NCBI RefSeq assembly: GCF_000720725.1
Contig: NZ_JOCQ01000024.1
Span: forward strand, 1-64,000
DNA: 64,000 bases
Origin: Streptomyces rimosus subsp. rimosus
Lineage (GTDB): Bacteria; Actinomycetota; Actinomycetes; Streptomycetales; Streptomycetaceae
Direction: 5' to 3'
Below the pieces are notes generated by a model. The model had not been told where the DNA came from, did not search any database, and saw only the letters and a program-made list of their open reading frames with translations. The translations under genes were made by a program, and so were the position numbers. Positions 34,079 through 42,294 of the stretch are shown piece by piece; the stretch's first letter is position 1, and every line of letters begins with the position of its first letter.

Positions 34079-36319
34079 ATGCGCTTCTTCCGGCGCCCCG
34101 CTATCTCCGCCTTCCCCTGCCGTCCCGCCGGTCAGGACGGTCCGGCCCCGCATCTGCAGATCTGCGCGCACACGGACGACGACCTGTACTTCATGTCGCC
34201 CGATCTGCTGCACACCATCCGCGCCGGTATCCCGGTCGTCAGCGTCTACCTGACCACCGGCGAGTCCGACGGGTACAACCTCGCCGCCGACGACCCGGCC
34301 CGCAAGACCACCGAGCCCGACTACCCCGGTTACACCGCGGCCCGCCAGCACGGCATCCGCGCTGCCTATGCGGCCATGTACACCGGCAGCAGGCGTGCGG
34401 CCTGGACCCGTACCAGCGTCTCCGTACGCGAGGGCGTCACCGCCGAGACGGCCACCCTCGACGGCGGGCACATCACGCTGATCTTCCTCAACCTGCGGAC
34501 GTGCGTGGCCCAGCCCCAGCAGAAGATCCTCAATCTGTGGTCCGAGCAGATCGAGGAACTGGCCACCCTGCGCCCCACCGGCAGCCCGATCCCCGAGTCC
34601 CGCGACGGCCGGGCGCTGAGCCGCGCAGGCGTCATCGACACGCTCACCGACATCCTCAGCGCGTACCGGCCCGCCGTGGTACGCGTGATGAACCCGGACC
34701 CGGACCGTACGGCCTACGACGCGTCCACCGACACGGCCACCTACTGCGACAACAGCGACCACACCGCGACGGCCCTCTTCTCCCTGGCCGCGCTGCGCGC
34801 CTACGAGCAGCTTGACGCGGCCCACCGGCCGGCGGTGGAGAGCTACACCGGGTACTGCAACAAGCTCCAGCCCGACAACCTCAGTGCCCAGGCCGCCGCC
34901 GAGAAGTTCGGCTACCTCGCCGTCTACGGCGGCGAGGACGGGCACCAGTGCCTCAAGGGCCCGGGCGAGTGCGGCGACCGGCCCCTGGGCAACCGGGCCT
35001 TCAACCGCTATTACGGGCAGAGCACCACCCACCGCTGGCGTGGCACCACCAACTGGCTCCAGCGGCGCGAGGACGGCCGGCTGACGGCCTTCGCCGTCCT
35101 CGGGGGCCGCCCGCACATGTGGACCCAGGACGCTCCCGGGGACGACTCCTGGAGCGGCCCGGCCCCCGTGGGCGACTGGCCCGCCGACGACGAGGGGCGC
35201 TGCCTGCCCAGGCTGGAGACCGTCCGCGACGGCCAGGGGCGCCTGCATCTGGTGGCAACGCGCGCGCTCGTCGCGGCCGATCCCGAGGACCACCGGCGCG
35301 AGGTCATGCATCTGACCCAGGAGGCCCCGGACGGAGAGTTCGGTGCCTGGGAATGCCTGGGCAGCCCGCACGACGGCAGCAACGCCATCCGACGGCGTGC
35401 CCTGGGCATGCCCCTGGCCGCCGTGACCGCCTCCGGCGACCTCCAGGTCATCGCGCGCAACTTCGGTACGGGGCTCAGCGCCCGCACCTCCGCCGGCCAG
35501 GACTGGGGGCCGTGGTCGGACCTGTTCGGCGGCACCCTGGAAGGTGCCACGGCCCTGACCAGGCGCAGCGGTCACACCGAGATCTACGCCACCACCCGTA
35601 CCGGCATGCTGCGCTGGTACCAGAAGGAGCCCGGCGGCGCCGTACTGCGGGACTACGCCACCCTGCTGCCCCGCCCCGCCGGTTCGGTGACCCTCTTGGA
35701 AGAGACCGACGGACGGCTGCTGATGATCTCCCGGCAGCCCGGCACCGGATGGCTGCTGGCGCACCGTCAGCACGAGCCCGACGGCTCCTGGAACGCCCAG
35801 CCCCACCTTCTGGACACCACCCCCGGGTACGGCCCGGTCGCCGCCACGGTCCTCCCCGGCGGTGACACGGTCGCCCTGGTCCAGCGGCGCGACGACGGCG
35901 CCCTGGCGCTGAGCTGCCAGCCCTTGGACGGCAGCCCCTTCCACCAACGGTGGACCCTGCTCGGCGGAGGCCCGTACGTCCACGCTCCCGCCACCGCGCT
36001 CGATGCCGCCGGCCGCCTGGTCATCGCTACGGTCGGTCCTGACGCGCGGTTGCGGACGCTGACGGTGGACGTCGGGGAAGCGGAGCCTGTACTCCCTGGG
36101 CCGGCGGAGTCGGCGGAGTCGGCGGAGTCGGTGCGGGCTTCGGCGGACGCGGCCTGGAGCACCCACGGCCCCACCGTGGAGCGGACAGCGGTCGCATCCC
36201 CGGAATCCTCCGTCATGGCCAAGGATGCCCGCCAGGCCGCCGGTGATCACCGGCTCGGCCGTCCGTTCGGGGGGACGTCCCGGCTTCAGTGGCGTGGCCG
36301 TACGGCGACCGACGGCTGA
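34079..36319 (+). CDS. PIG-L family deacetylase with C-terminal propeller-like domain
   Basis: 746 aa from ATG 34079. The N-terminal half is a PIG-L/LmbE zinc deacetylase: ICAHTDDDLYFMSPDLL (28-44) gives metal ligands H31 and D34, and NSDHTATALF near residue 229 supplies the second histidine. Thr replaces the usual Pro of the AHPDD motif. From about 325 on, repeated four-stranded units with W and Asp/Gly turns (GTTNWLQRREDGRLTAF, EIYATTRTGMLRWYQ) look like a sialidase- or lectin-type propeller. The last 60 residues contain a short SAE repeat and are disordered. No clear signal peptide. Confidence 0.8.
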   Translation: MRFFRRPAISAFPCRPAGQDGPAPHLQICAHTDDDLYFMSPDLLHTIRAGIPVVSVYLTTGESDGYNLAADDPARKTTEPDYPGYTAARQHGIRAAYAAMYTGSRRAAWTRTSVSVREGVTAETATLDGGHITLIFLNLRTCVAQPQQKILNLWSEQIEELATLRPTGSPIPESRDGRALSRAGVIDTLTDILSAYRPAVVRVMNPDPDRTAYDASTDTATYCDNSDHTATALFSLAALRAYEQLDAAHRPAVESYTGYCNKLQPDNLSAQAAAEKFGYLAVYGGEDGHQCLKGPGECGDRPLGNRAFNRYYGQSTTHRWRGTTNWLQRREDGRLTAFAVLGGRPHMWTQDAPGDDSWSGPAPVGDWPADDEGRCLPRLETVRDGQGRLHLVATRALVAADPEDHRREVMHLTQEAPDGEFGAWECLGSPHDGSNAIRRRALGMPLAAVTASGDLQVIARNFGTGLSARTSAGQDWGPWSDLFGGTLEGATALTRRSGHTEIYATTRTGMLRWYQKEPGGAVLRDYATLLPRPAGSVTLLEETDGRLLMISRQPGTGWLLAHRQHEPDGSWNAQPHLLDTTPGYGPVAATVLPGGDTVALVQRRDDGALALSCQPLDGSPFHQRWTLLGGGPYVHAPATALDAAGRLVIATVGPDARLRTLTVDVGEAEPVLPGPAESAESAESVRASADAAWSTHGPTVERTAVASPESSVMAKDARQAAGDHRLGRPFGGTSRLQWRGRTATDG

Positions 36320-36446
36320 GCCGTACGGCCGAGGCCCTGAACTCACGGCGCACATGGCGCCGTGAGGCCCGTCCTGGGCGCACGTTCGGCGGGACCGGGT
36401 TACGGCGGAACGTGGAGATTCGGCCGCGACCGCGTAATATCAGCCA

Positions 36447-36734
36447 GTGGCTATCGAACTGACAGACGATTTGATCAAGCTGGAAGAAGCTGCCCTCGCG
36501 GAACACGCGAAGGTCCAGGCCATACAGGCCGAGTACGGCCGTCCCGCGGACGGCGACGGCTGGACCGACGACCAGCACGCGGCCTGGCAGCAGCAGTGGG
36601 ACGCCTGGCGGGCCGCGGCGGAAGCCGTGCAGGCCGCGGTCAGTGCGCATGCCGAGGCCGCCGGCGAGAGCAGATTCGAGGTCGAGAAGGCCCTGAAGGG
36701 GAAGGTGCGGCATCCGGAGCCCGAGGAGGGGTAG
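36447..36734 (+). CDS. Small helical hypothetical protein
   Basis: 95 aa from GTG 36447. Acidic, Ala/Gln/Trp-rich helices (DDLIKLEEAALAEHAKVQAI, WTDDQHAAWQQQWDAWRAA) suggest a coiled coil. No family recognised. Convergent with the next small gene. Confidence 0.65.
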   Translation: MAIELTDDLIKLEEAALAEHAKVQAIQAEYGRPADGDGWTDDQHAAWQQQWDAWRAAAEAVQAAVSAHAEAAGESRFEVEKALKGKVRHPEPEEG

Positions 36735-36758
36735 GGCGTCCGGCGGAGTGGTGCCGCG

Positions 36759-37043
36759 TCACAGGCCGCGCAGCGCGTCGTGGAGATCGTCGTAGGCCGA
36801 CCAGCAGTCGATACTGCCGTCATCGTTCAGACCGCCCATGTACCAGTCCGGGGCATGGGCGAGCTGGACGAGACACAGATCGTGGAACTTGAGCACGATC
36901 GCGGGGTGCGGCAACACGGCGGCCTCTGGAGGGACGCACCACCTCACGGGCCGGCCGGCGTGGACCGGTATGGCTGCCCGGTCGCCGGACACGTCACGGA
37001 TCTGCTGGAGTGTCCACCCTGCGGGCAGGGGTGCGTCGGTCAT
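36759..37043 (-). CDS. Small hypothetical protein
   Basis: 94 aa with a globular composition: PAGWTLQQIRDVSGD, LKFHDLCLVQLAHAPDWYMGG and an acidic end. No membrane segment and no family recognised. It ends up against the transposase remnant, which begins right upstream of its start, so it may have been left beside an old insertion. Confidence 0.6.
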   Translation of the reverse strand: MTDAPLPAGWTLQQIRDVSGDRAAIPVHAGRPVRWCVPPEAAVLPHPAIVLKFHDLCLVQLAHAPDWYMGGLNDDGSIDCWSAYDDLHDALRGL

Positions 37044-37346
37044 GCGGTGATGATCTCAGAGCGCAACGGGGCGGCCTCGCTCTCCTGGACCGGCGCCAGG
37101 GCCAACGGCGCGAGCGCCGCCGCCCTCAGACCTCTCGGTTTGAGGTCCTGTTCGACAACCAGGTGCGGCTTCGTGGTCAAGCCACCCCGCGAACGACCGA
37201 GTCCGTGGCCGTCCGGCTCGCAGGCGCCGCCGCCGGGCGGCTCCCTTCGTAGCTCCCTCTTCTCCGCGCCCCGCAGCGTGTTGGTGGGCGCGCACGACCT
37301 GGAGTCGATGTTCATGTCCCAGGTGATCAGCTCTTGGGTGAATCCC
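37044..37346 (-). pseudogene. Decayed IS5-type transposase fragment
   Basis: The minus strand encodes pieces of a DDE transposase in two frames: one gives MRAHQHAAG from an ATG at 37295, another gives ITWDMNIDSRS and, after a frame change, EPPGGG, PDGHGLGRSRGGLTTKPHLVVEQ, which is the DST-RAHQHAA ... GRSRGGLTTK core of IS5/IS112-like elements. No inverted repeats, no N- or C-terminal parts and no intact frame remain, so the element is dead. Confidence 0.75.
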
Positions 37347-38069
37347 TCAATCTGCCGGGTCGGGCGGCCAGGGACCCAGTTCCGGCAAGTGGGGGTCGGT
37401 CGCGCTCAGGCGGGCGTCGACATCGCGCCCGGCCAGCCAGGCCGCAAGGTCACGCACTGCTCCGGAGACCTCAACCGCCCTGCCCTCGCCCAGAACTTGG
37501 GTGAACTCCTCGTCCGTGGCCCGCAGGACCAGCCGCATGCCGACCGGGGCACGCCCCGACAGGAAGTCCAGAGCGTGCAGGGCGAAGTCCACAGGCCAGT
37601 CGCGAGGGCGATAGCCGGCCCTGAGGTCAACGGCATGGATCTCGGCCTCTCGCCACCGCGCCAGCGCGGTATCCAGCACCGTGGCACGGCGGAACCGGAC
37701 CGCGCGTCGCCAGTCCGCTGCCGTCAGCCGACTCCACGCGTCTTCCAGAGCCCGTTGGGCCAGTTCCAGTTCCTCGTACAGCTCCGCCAAGGACCATGCG
37801 GCGCCCCGGCCGATGGACTGGTCACGCTCTGCCTGGCCGCCGTCGTACATGTCGACAACCTCACCCTGCAGAGCTGCCAGCGTCTGCCGCTCGAAGGCAC
37901 GGGCGTTGTCGGCGAGATGCTTGAGAACATGCCCCCGGCTCCACCCCGGCAGGGCAGAGGCTGCGTCTTTCTGACGGCCATCGAGATGATCCACCAGTTC
38001 AAGCACCCGGGCATGCGCCTGCGAGACCCGAAGCACCAGTTCGTCAGGAGCTATCCGAGAGTTGGCCAC
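37347..38069 (-). CDS. Maleylpyruvate isomerase family (mycothiol-dependent, DinB-fold) protein
   Basis: 240 aa. MDMPI N-terminal helical bundle: LPGWSRGHVLKHLADNARAFER (about 40-61) carries the first metal-ligand histidine, and RWREAEIHAVDL (about 138-149) the Glu-x2-His pair. The C-terminal part (DEEFTQVLGEGRAVEVSGAVRDLAAWLAGR) is the usual MDMPI extension. Family members use mycothiol as cofactor. No gentisate or maleylpyruvate genes are near, so the substrate is unknown. ATG 38069. Confidence 0.88.
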   Translation of the reverse strand: MANSRIAPDELVLRVSQAHARVLELVDHLDGRQKDAASALPGWSRGHVLKHLADNARAFERQTLAALQGEVVDMYDGGQAERDQSIGRGAAWSLAELYEELELAQRALEDAWSRLTAADWRRAVRFRRATVLDTALARWREAEIHAVDLRAGYRPRDWPVDFALHALDFLSGRAPVGMRLVLRATDEEFTQVLGEGRAVEVSGAVRDLAAWLAGRDVDARLSATDPHLPELGPWPPDPAD

Positions 38070-38456
38070 TGTCGCAGCCTAGCTGTTGGTCCACTTCCGA
38101 TATACGCCCTAGCGGTGCGGGCGCGGACGTATCCCCTCGATCCCAGCCGCCGATCCATCAGAGACAAGGCACAGGTGTCAGCGACCACCCATGGGCAATG
38201 CATGCAGCAGAGGCGTGCGGGGGCGGGGTGGCGCTCATCGGGGTGGCGCTCATGCGGTACGGGGCCCTTCGGCAAGGCGGTCGTCCCGGTCGGGGGCGGG
38301 AGATCGTCCGGTCGTCGTGGTGTGAAGATCAACCGGAGGCGGGCGCCGGTCATTCCCCGGTCGGCACCCGTGCGGCAGGCATCCCGTACGCCCCCGTACG
38401 GGACCCGTCACCCGTACGGCAAGCACCCCGTACGCCCCCCGCCCCGCACACCCCCC
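38070..38456. other. Gene-free interval with CCCGTACG clusters
   Basis: 387 bp between two leftward genes. The left half is of lower GC (TTCCGATATACGCCCTAG) and should hold the promoter of the MDMPI gene. The right end (about 38380-38450) carries four CCGTACG or CCCGTACGC motifs in a C-rich stretch. No hairpin terminator or credible small gene was identified. Confidence 0.5.
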
Positions 38457-39431
38457 TTACACCGCCCGCGCCGTGTGGAACGTCTGGGCGGAGAGCCAGA
38501 AGAGGTCCGGGCGCCGGGTGACGCCCAGTGGGTCGTGCGGGTCGAGGAGTCGGGTGAGGGTGGCGCGGTCGTCCTCGTCCAGGGATTCGCCGAAGACCTC
38601 GACGGCGCGGTCCAGTTGCCGGGTGATGTGCCGGCGCTGGGCCGCGTCCAGCGGGGCGGGTACGTCCAGCAGGAAGCTGCGGCTGCGCGGAGACTCCAGG
38701 CCCGCCCCGGTCAGCATGGCGGGCCAGTCCTCCACGAGGTCGCGGGAGCCGGGCAGCGCCGCGCGCATCCGGGAGAACCAGTCCTCGCGCACCGCCTCCA
38801 GGCGGGCCTCGAAGCCGGGGCGGCCGAAGCCGAAGTCGCGGGGCAGCATGCGCGACGACAGGCCGCCCTCGGCCACGACGAGCAGGCCGCCCGGGCGCAG
38901 CCGGCCGGCCAGGGCGGCCACCGCGGCGGCCTGGTCGCCGACATGGTGCAGGGCCTTGCTGGACCAGATGAGGTCGGCTTCGCCGACGCCGTCGATGCCG
39001 TCGGGCAGTTCACCGGCGTGGGTACGGAAGCGGTCGCCGAAGCCGAGGCTGGCGGCGCGGTTCCGGGCGCGTTCGAGGAGCGCCTCGGTCGGGTCCACCG
39101 CCACGACTTCGGCCTGCGGGAAGGCCCGGGCGAGCAGACAGCTGGTGACGCCGGGGCCGCTGCCGACGTCGAGCACGCGGCGCACCGCGTCGGGGCCCGG
39201 CCCGGACGGCTCGGTCAGCAGGTCCCGCAGCCAGGCGGTGGCCTGGTCGAGCATCGGTGTCTGGAATTCCGCCTCGCCTTCGAGGTGGGCGGCGAGCGCT
39301 TCCCAGTCCACGTCCGTGTGGTCGTGGTGGTGATGGTGGGTTTCGCCCGCTTGGTGACGGTGATCGGGGGCCGGCGTCGTGGTGCCGTGACGGTGGTCGG
39401 TCACGGACGTGCCGTGGCTGTGGTCGGTCAT
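38457..39431 (-). CDS. Class I SAM-dependent methyltransferase with His-rich N-terminus
   Basis: 324 aa from ATG 39431. Motif I VLDVGSGPGVTSCLLA (about 87-102), VVAVDPTEALLERAR (motif II), LIWSSKALHHVGD and GGLLVVAEGG follow the usual order. The first 40 residues hold 12 histidines with several DH pairs, ending in ETHHHHHDHTD, a likely metal-binding lead that is not part of the methyltransferase fold. Substrate unknown. Divergent from the DUF1266 gene by 105 bp. Confidence 0.88.
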   Translation of the reverse strand: MTDHSHGTSVTDHRHGTTTPAPDHRHQAGETHHHHHDHTDVDWEALAAHLEGEAEFQTPMLDQATAWLRDLLTEPSGPGPDAVRRVLDVGSGPGVTSCLLARAFPQAEVVAVDPTEALLERARNRAASLGFGDRFRTHAGELPDGIDGVGEADLIWSSKALHHVGDQAAAVAALAGRLRPGGLLVVAEGGLSSRMLPRDFGFGRPGFEARLEAVREDWFSRMRAALPGSRDLVEDWPAMLTGAGLESPRSRSFLLDVPAPLDAAQRRHITRQLDRAVEVFGESLDEDDRATLTRLLDPHDPLGVTRRPDLFWLSAQTFHTARAV

Positions 39432-39536
39432 GGGACCGAGGGTCGGGCAGGGCGCGCCGGAGGGCAACCTTTGTTGCCGGTCCGGCAAGACACCCCGCGT
39501 CCGGCCCGGTCGGCCGGTCACCGTAAGGTCAGGTCC

Positions 39537-40604
39537 GTGGGAACTCCGGGATGGATACCGCCGACCGAAACGGAACGGCGGCTGTGTGAGGCAAGCGCGC
39601 GTGGCGACTGGGAAGGCCAGATCGCGGCGGTGGCCGGCGAAGACCTGTATCTGGTGGTGCCCCAGCAGGGCCAGGACCCGCTGCCGGTCTACGAGGACCC
39701 GGCCGTGGGCGGCACCTGCATCCCGGTGACGACCCGCGGCATGCTGCCGCCCTGGCACCCCCAGCAGCTCTTCGACCGGGTGACGGTCGAAGAGCTGGCG
39801 CAGGACTGGCCGAACGACAAGTGGAAGCTGGCGGTCAACCCGGGTACGCCGTGTGCCGCGTATCTTCCGGCCACCGCCGCGCACCGCGCCGCCTGGACGC
39901 GGGTCCGGGCCCAGTACGGCGTACGGCCCGGCGGGCTGCTCAGCACCCACTTCGGCGGGCCGTTGCACGGTCCGCTCGCCCAGGGGCTCGCCTGCGGTGC
40001 GCCGGTCGCGGTGCACCACAGTGTGCCGTGGAACGAGCTGGGCACCGCCTTCCTCGATTACGCGACCGACGCCGAGCTGCTGCGCGAGCAGTGGTCGGTG
40101 GTCGATCCGCCGTCCTGGCGGCAGCGCCTCGACCAGCTGCTCGACGCGCAGTTCGTGCCCGCCGCGACGGAGGCCGCGCTGCGGGCCCGGGGCGTCGGCG
40201 AGGAAGACGGCGGGAAGAAGGCGGCGGACGCGGGCTCCGGTGAGGTGCCGGAGCTGGTGGAGAAGTACGAGGAACGGTTCCGTGCGGACGGGCTGCTGCC
40301 CGCCGACGGGCGGGTGAAGTCGCTCGTCGCCCTGGATTACGCGCACGCCGTCGCCCTCGTCCGCTGGGGCCTGGGCGCCCGCCTCTGCGCACCGCCGGAG
40401 GCCGAGCAGGCGGTGCTGCGCGCCGGGGAGCTGGCGCGGGCGGCGTACGGCTCATGGCAGGAGTTCTCGGCGGGGTACGCGCTGGGCCGGGCGCTGGCGT
40501 TCGACAACGGCTGGTTCGGTGCGGCGTATCAGGAGGCCGTGCACATTCACCGTGTCCTCGGCCAGGACCCGGCTTCGCCGTGGGTGGGGCTGCCGTTCGC
40601 CTGA
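39537..40604 (+). CDS. DUF1266 domain protein with SseB-like N-terminus
   Basis: 355 aa from GTG 39537; the open frame runs much further upstream but only over other genes. Residues about 1-140 resemble the SseB N-terminal fold common in Streptomyces (ETERRLCEASARGDWEGQ, LAVNPGTPCAAYLP). The C-terminal half (about 185-355) fits DUF1266: WRQRLDQLLD, YAHAVALVRWGLGARLC and FDNGWFGAAYQEAVHIHRVLGQ. No enzymatic motif is seen. Confidence 0.8.
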   Translation: MGTPGWIPPTETERRLCEASARGDWEGQIAAVAGEDLYLVVPQQGQDPLPVYEDPAVGGTCIPVTTRGMLPPWHPQQLFDRVTVEELAQDWPNDKWKLAVNPGTPCAAYLPATAAHRAAWTRVRAQYGVRPGGLLSTHFGGPLHGPLAQGLACGAPVAVHHSVPWNELGTAFLDYATDAELLREQWSVVDPPSWRQRLDQLLDAQFVPAATEAALRARGVGEEDGGKKAADAGSGEVPELVEKYEERFRADGLLPADGRVKSLVALDYAHAVALVRWGLGARLCAPPEAEQAVLRAGELARAAYGSWQEFSAGYALGRALAFDNGWFGAAYQEAVHIHRVLGQDPASPWVGLPFA

Positions 40605-40732
40605 GGCGGCGGACGGCAGGCCGCGGAGGCGGGCGGCGGTTCTCCCCGTACACGCTTGTACGCTGCGCGAACGGGCAGACGGACCAGGCCGGGCGAAGAG
40701 CCCGGCCCGGCAGCGGGGAGAGGACGGAAACG

Positions 40733-41713
40733 ATGAGCGGGAGCGGTAACGACCGCGGGCTGCGGCGGGCGCTGCTCACCACCGGAGCCGGCCGCCCGCG
40801 AGCGCGGAGTGCGGCGCTGCCGAGCTGGCCCCGGATCCGGACCGCGGCCCGCCGTACCCCGGTCTCGATCTGGAACGACGATGTGTCCGACTGGGCGGCC
40901 AGCCTGACGTACTACTCGGTGCTGGCCCTGCTGCCCTCCGTGATCGTCACCATCTCGCTCATCGGCATCGCCGCTCCCGCGGCCACCGAGGAGCTGATCA
41001 ACCACGTCAGTTCCCTGGCCCCGGCCGGGTCCGGCACGACCGTCCGCCACGCCCTGGTGACCATGGCCCACCAGCGGACCGCCGCGTGGATGCTGGTGGG
41101 TGGCGGGACGGTCAGCGCCCTGTGGTCGTCGTGCAGCTATCTGGCGGTGTTCCGGCGGGCCCTGCATGCCATGTACCGGGTACGGGACGACCGGCCGTCG
41201 TGGCACAAGGCGCCGCGCATCCTGGCGACCGCGCTGCTGCTGATGGCGCTGCTGATCAGCAGCGCGGTGGCCCTGGTGGTCAGCGGCCCGGTAGCGCGCG
41301 CGGCGGCTCGGGGACTGGGGCTGGGCGAAGGCGGCGGGGCGATGTGGGATCTGTTGCAGTGGCCGCTGCTGTTGCTGCTGGCGATCGTGCTGGTGATGGT
41401 GCTCTTCCGTACGGGCCCCTCCCGCACGCGCGGGCGGCGGGCGGTGCCCGGCGGGGTGGTCGCGGTGCTGCTGTGGCTGGTCGCCTCGGCGGGGTTCACG
41501 TTCTACGCGTCGTACGTGGGCACGTTCAACCGCCTCTACGGATCACTCGCCGGGCCCGTGGTCTTCCTGATATGGCTGTGGTTCTCCCATCTGTCCCTTC
41601 TGAGCGGCGCCCAGTTCAACGCCGAGCTGGCCCGTCTGGAGAGCTCGGACGACAACGGTGAGGATGGCGGCGACGGCGGCCCGCAGGGCAGGGCCGGCGG
41701 CACGGACGGCTGA
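40733..41713 (+). CDS. YihY/BrkB family membrane protein
   Basis: 326 aa from ATG 40733. Six hydrophobic helices with YihY marks: WAASLTYYSVLALLPSVI (about 52-69), the long hydrophobic LLLMALLISSAVALVVSGP, GFTFYASYVGTFNRLYGSLAG and FLIWLWFSHLSLLSGAQFNAEL near the C-terminus, which is charged and disordered. Function in bacteria is uncertain; the old RNase BN label is not supported for this family. Confidence 0.9.
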   Translation: MSGSGNDRGLRRALLTTGAGRPRARSAALPSWPRIRTAARRTPVSIWNDDVSDWAASLTYYSVLALLPSVIVTISLIGIAAPAATEELINHVSSLAPAGSGTTVRHALVTMAHQRTAAWMLVGGGTVSALWSSCSYLAVFRRALHAMYRVRDDRPSWHKAPRILATALLLMALLISSAVALVVSGPVARAAARGLGLGEGGGAMWDLLQWPLLLLLAIVLVMVLFRTGPSRTRGRRAVPGGVVAVLLWLVASAGFTFYASYVGTFNRLYGSLAGPVVFLIWLWFSHLSLLSGAQFNAELARLESSDDNGEDGGDGGPQGRAGGTDG

Positions 41714-41723
41714 GCGCCCGCCC

Positions 41724-41743
41724 GCGGCCGCGCCGACGGCCGC
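41724..41743. terminator. Short GC stem-loop between convergent genes
   Basis: Seven-bp arms GCGGCCG and CGGCCGC around CGCCGA, between the YihY stop and the pterin dehydratase stop. Weak but well placed for both strands. Confidence 0.4.
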
Positions 41744-41753
41744 GCCCGCCCGC

Positions 41754-42065
41754 TCAGCTCGCCCCGTGGCCGGTGGCGATCTCCTCGACCCGCCGCGCCA
41801 GCGTGAAGTCGAGCTCCGTGATCGCGCTGCCCGCGCTGTGGGTGTTCACGGCGAGGGTGAGGGTGTTGTAGCCGAGGGTCAGTTCGGAGTGGTGGCCGAG
41901 CTCCTCCTGGATCTGGGCGACGTGCACCACCATCGCGGCGGCCGGCAGGTGCCGCTCGAAGGTGTACGTACGGGTCAGCCTGCCGTCCGCCACCGACCAG
42001 CCGGGCAGCTCCGCGAGGCGGTCCTCGATCTCCTTGTCCGTCAGCAGGTCCACCGATGCGTCCAT
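41754..42065 (-). CDS. 4a-hydroxytetrahydrobiopterin dehydratase (PCD/DCoH)
   Basis: 103 aa, full length for the family. LPGWSVADGRLTRTYTF, the histidine pair of EELGHHSELTLGYNTL and LAVNTHSAGSAITELDFTLA are the pterin-binding signatures. It dehydrates 4a-hydroxytetrahydropterin formed by aromatic amino-acid hydroxylases, though in bacteria many copies have no known partner, and none is visible here. Confidence 0.93.
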   Translation of the reverse strand: MDASVDLLTDKEIEDRLAELPGWSVADGRLTRTYTFERHLPAAAMVVHVAQIQEELGHHSELTLGYNTLTLAVNTHSAGSAITELDFTLARRVEEIATGHGAS

Positions 42066-42294
42066 CTCGCTCCGCCTCTCCGTTCACCGCGTATGACCCG
42101 ACGCGCCGCCCGCGTCACGGGGCCGTCCGCGCCGTGTTGATGGCATTGATTGCAGCAGTTCCAGCGTGGCACGCCGAGGACGCTTTCGCGCCAATGTGCG
42201 TACGGCCACGCCGCGGGCTTCCGGGATACGGGAGCCGCTTCTATGCTCCTGCGTCTGACGAGGCAGCCGTTACCCGGCGTAGTGGGGAGCGACC

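Noticed and set aside
33893..36355. Minus-strand open frame of about 820 codons opposite the PIG-L gene
   Set aside because: Shadow frame; the plus strand carries the metal motifs and continuous homology.
38370..38460. Clustered CCCGTACG repeats considered as a CRISPR-like or origin-like array
   Set aside because: Units are short, irregularly spaced and lack unique spacers; CGTACGG is a frequent word all over the window.
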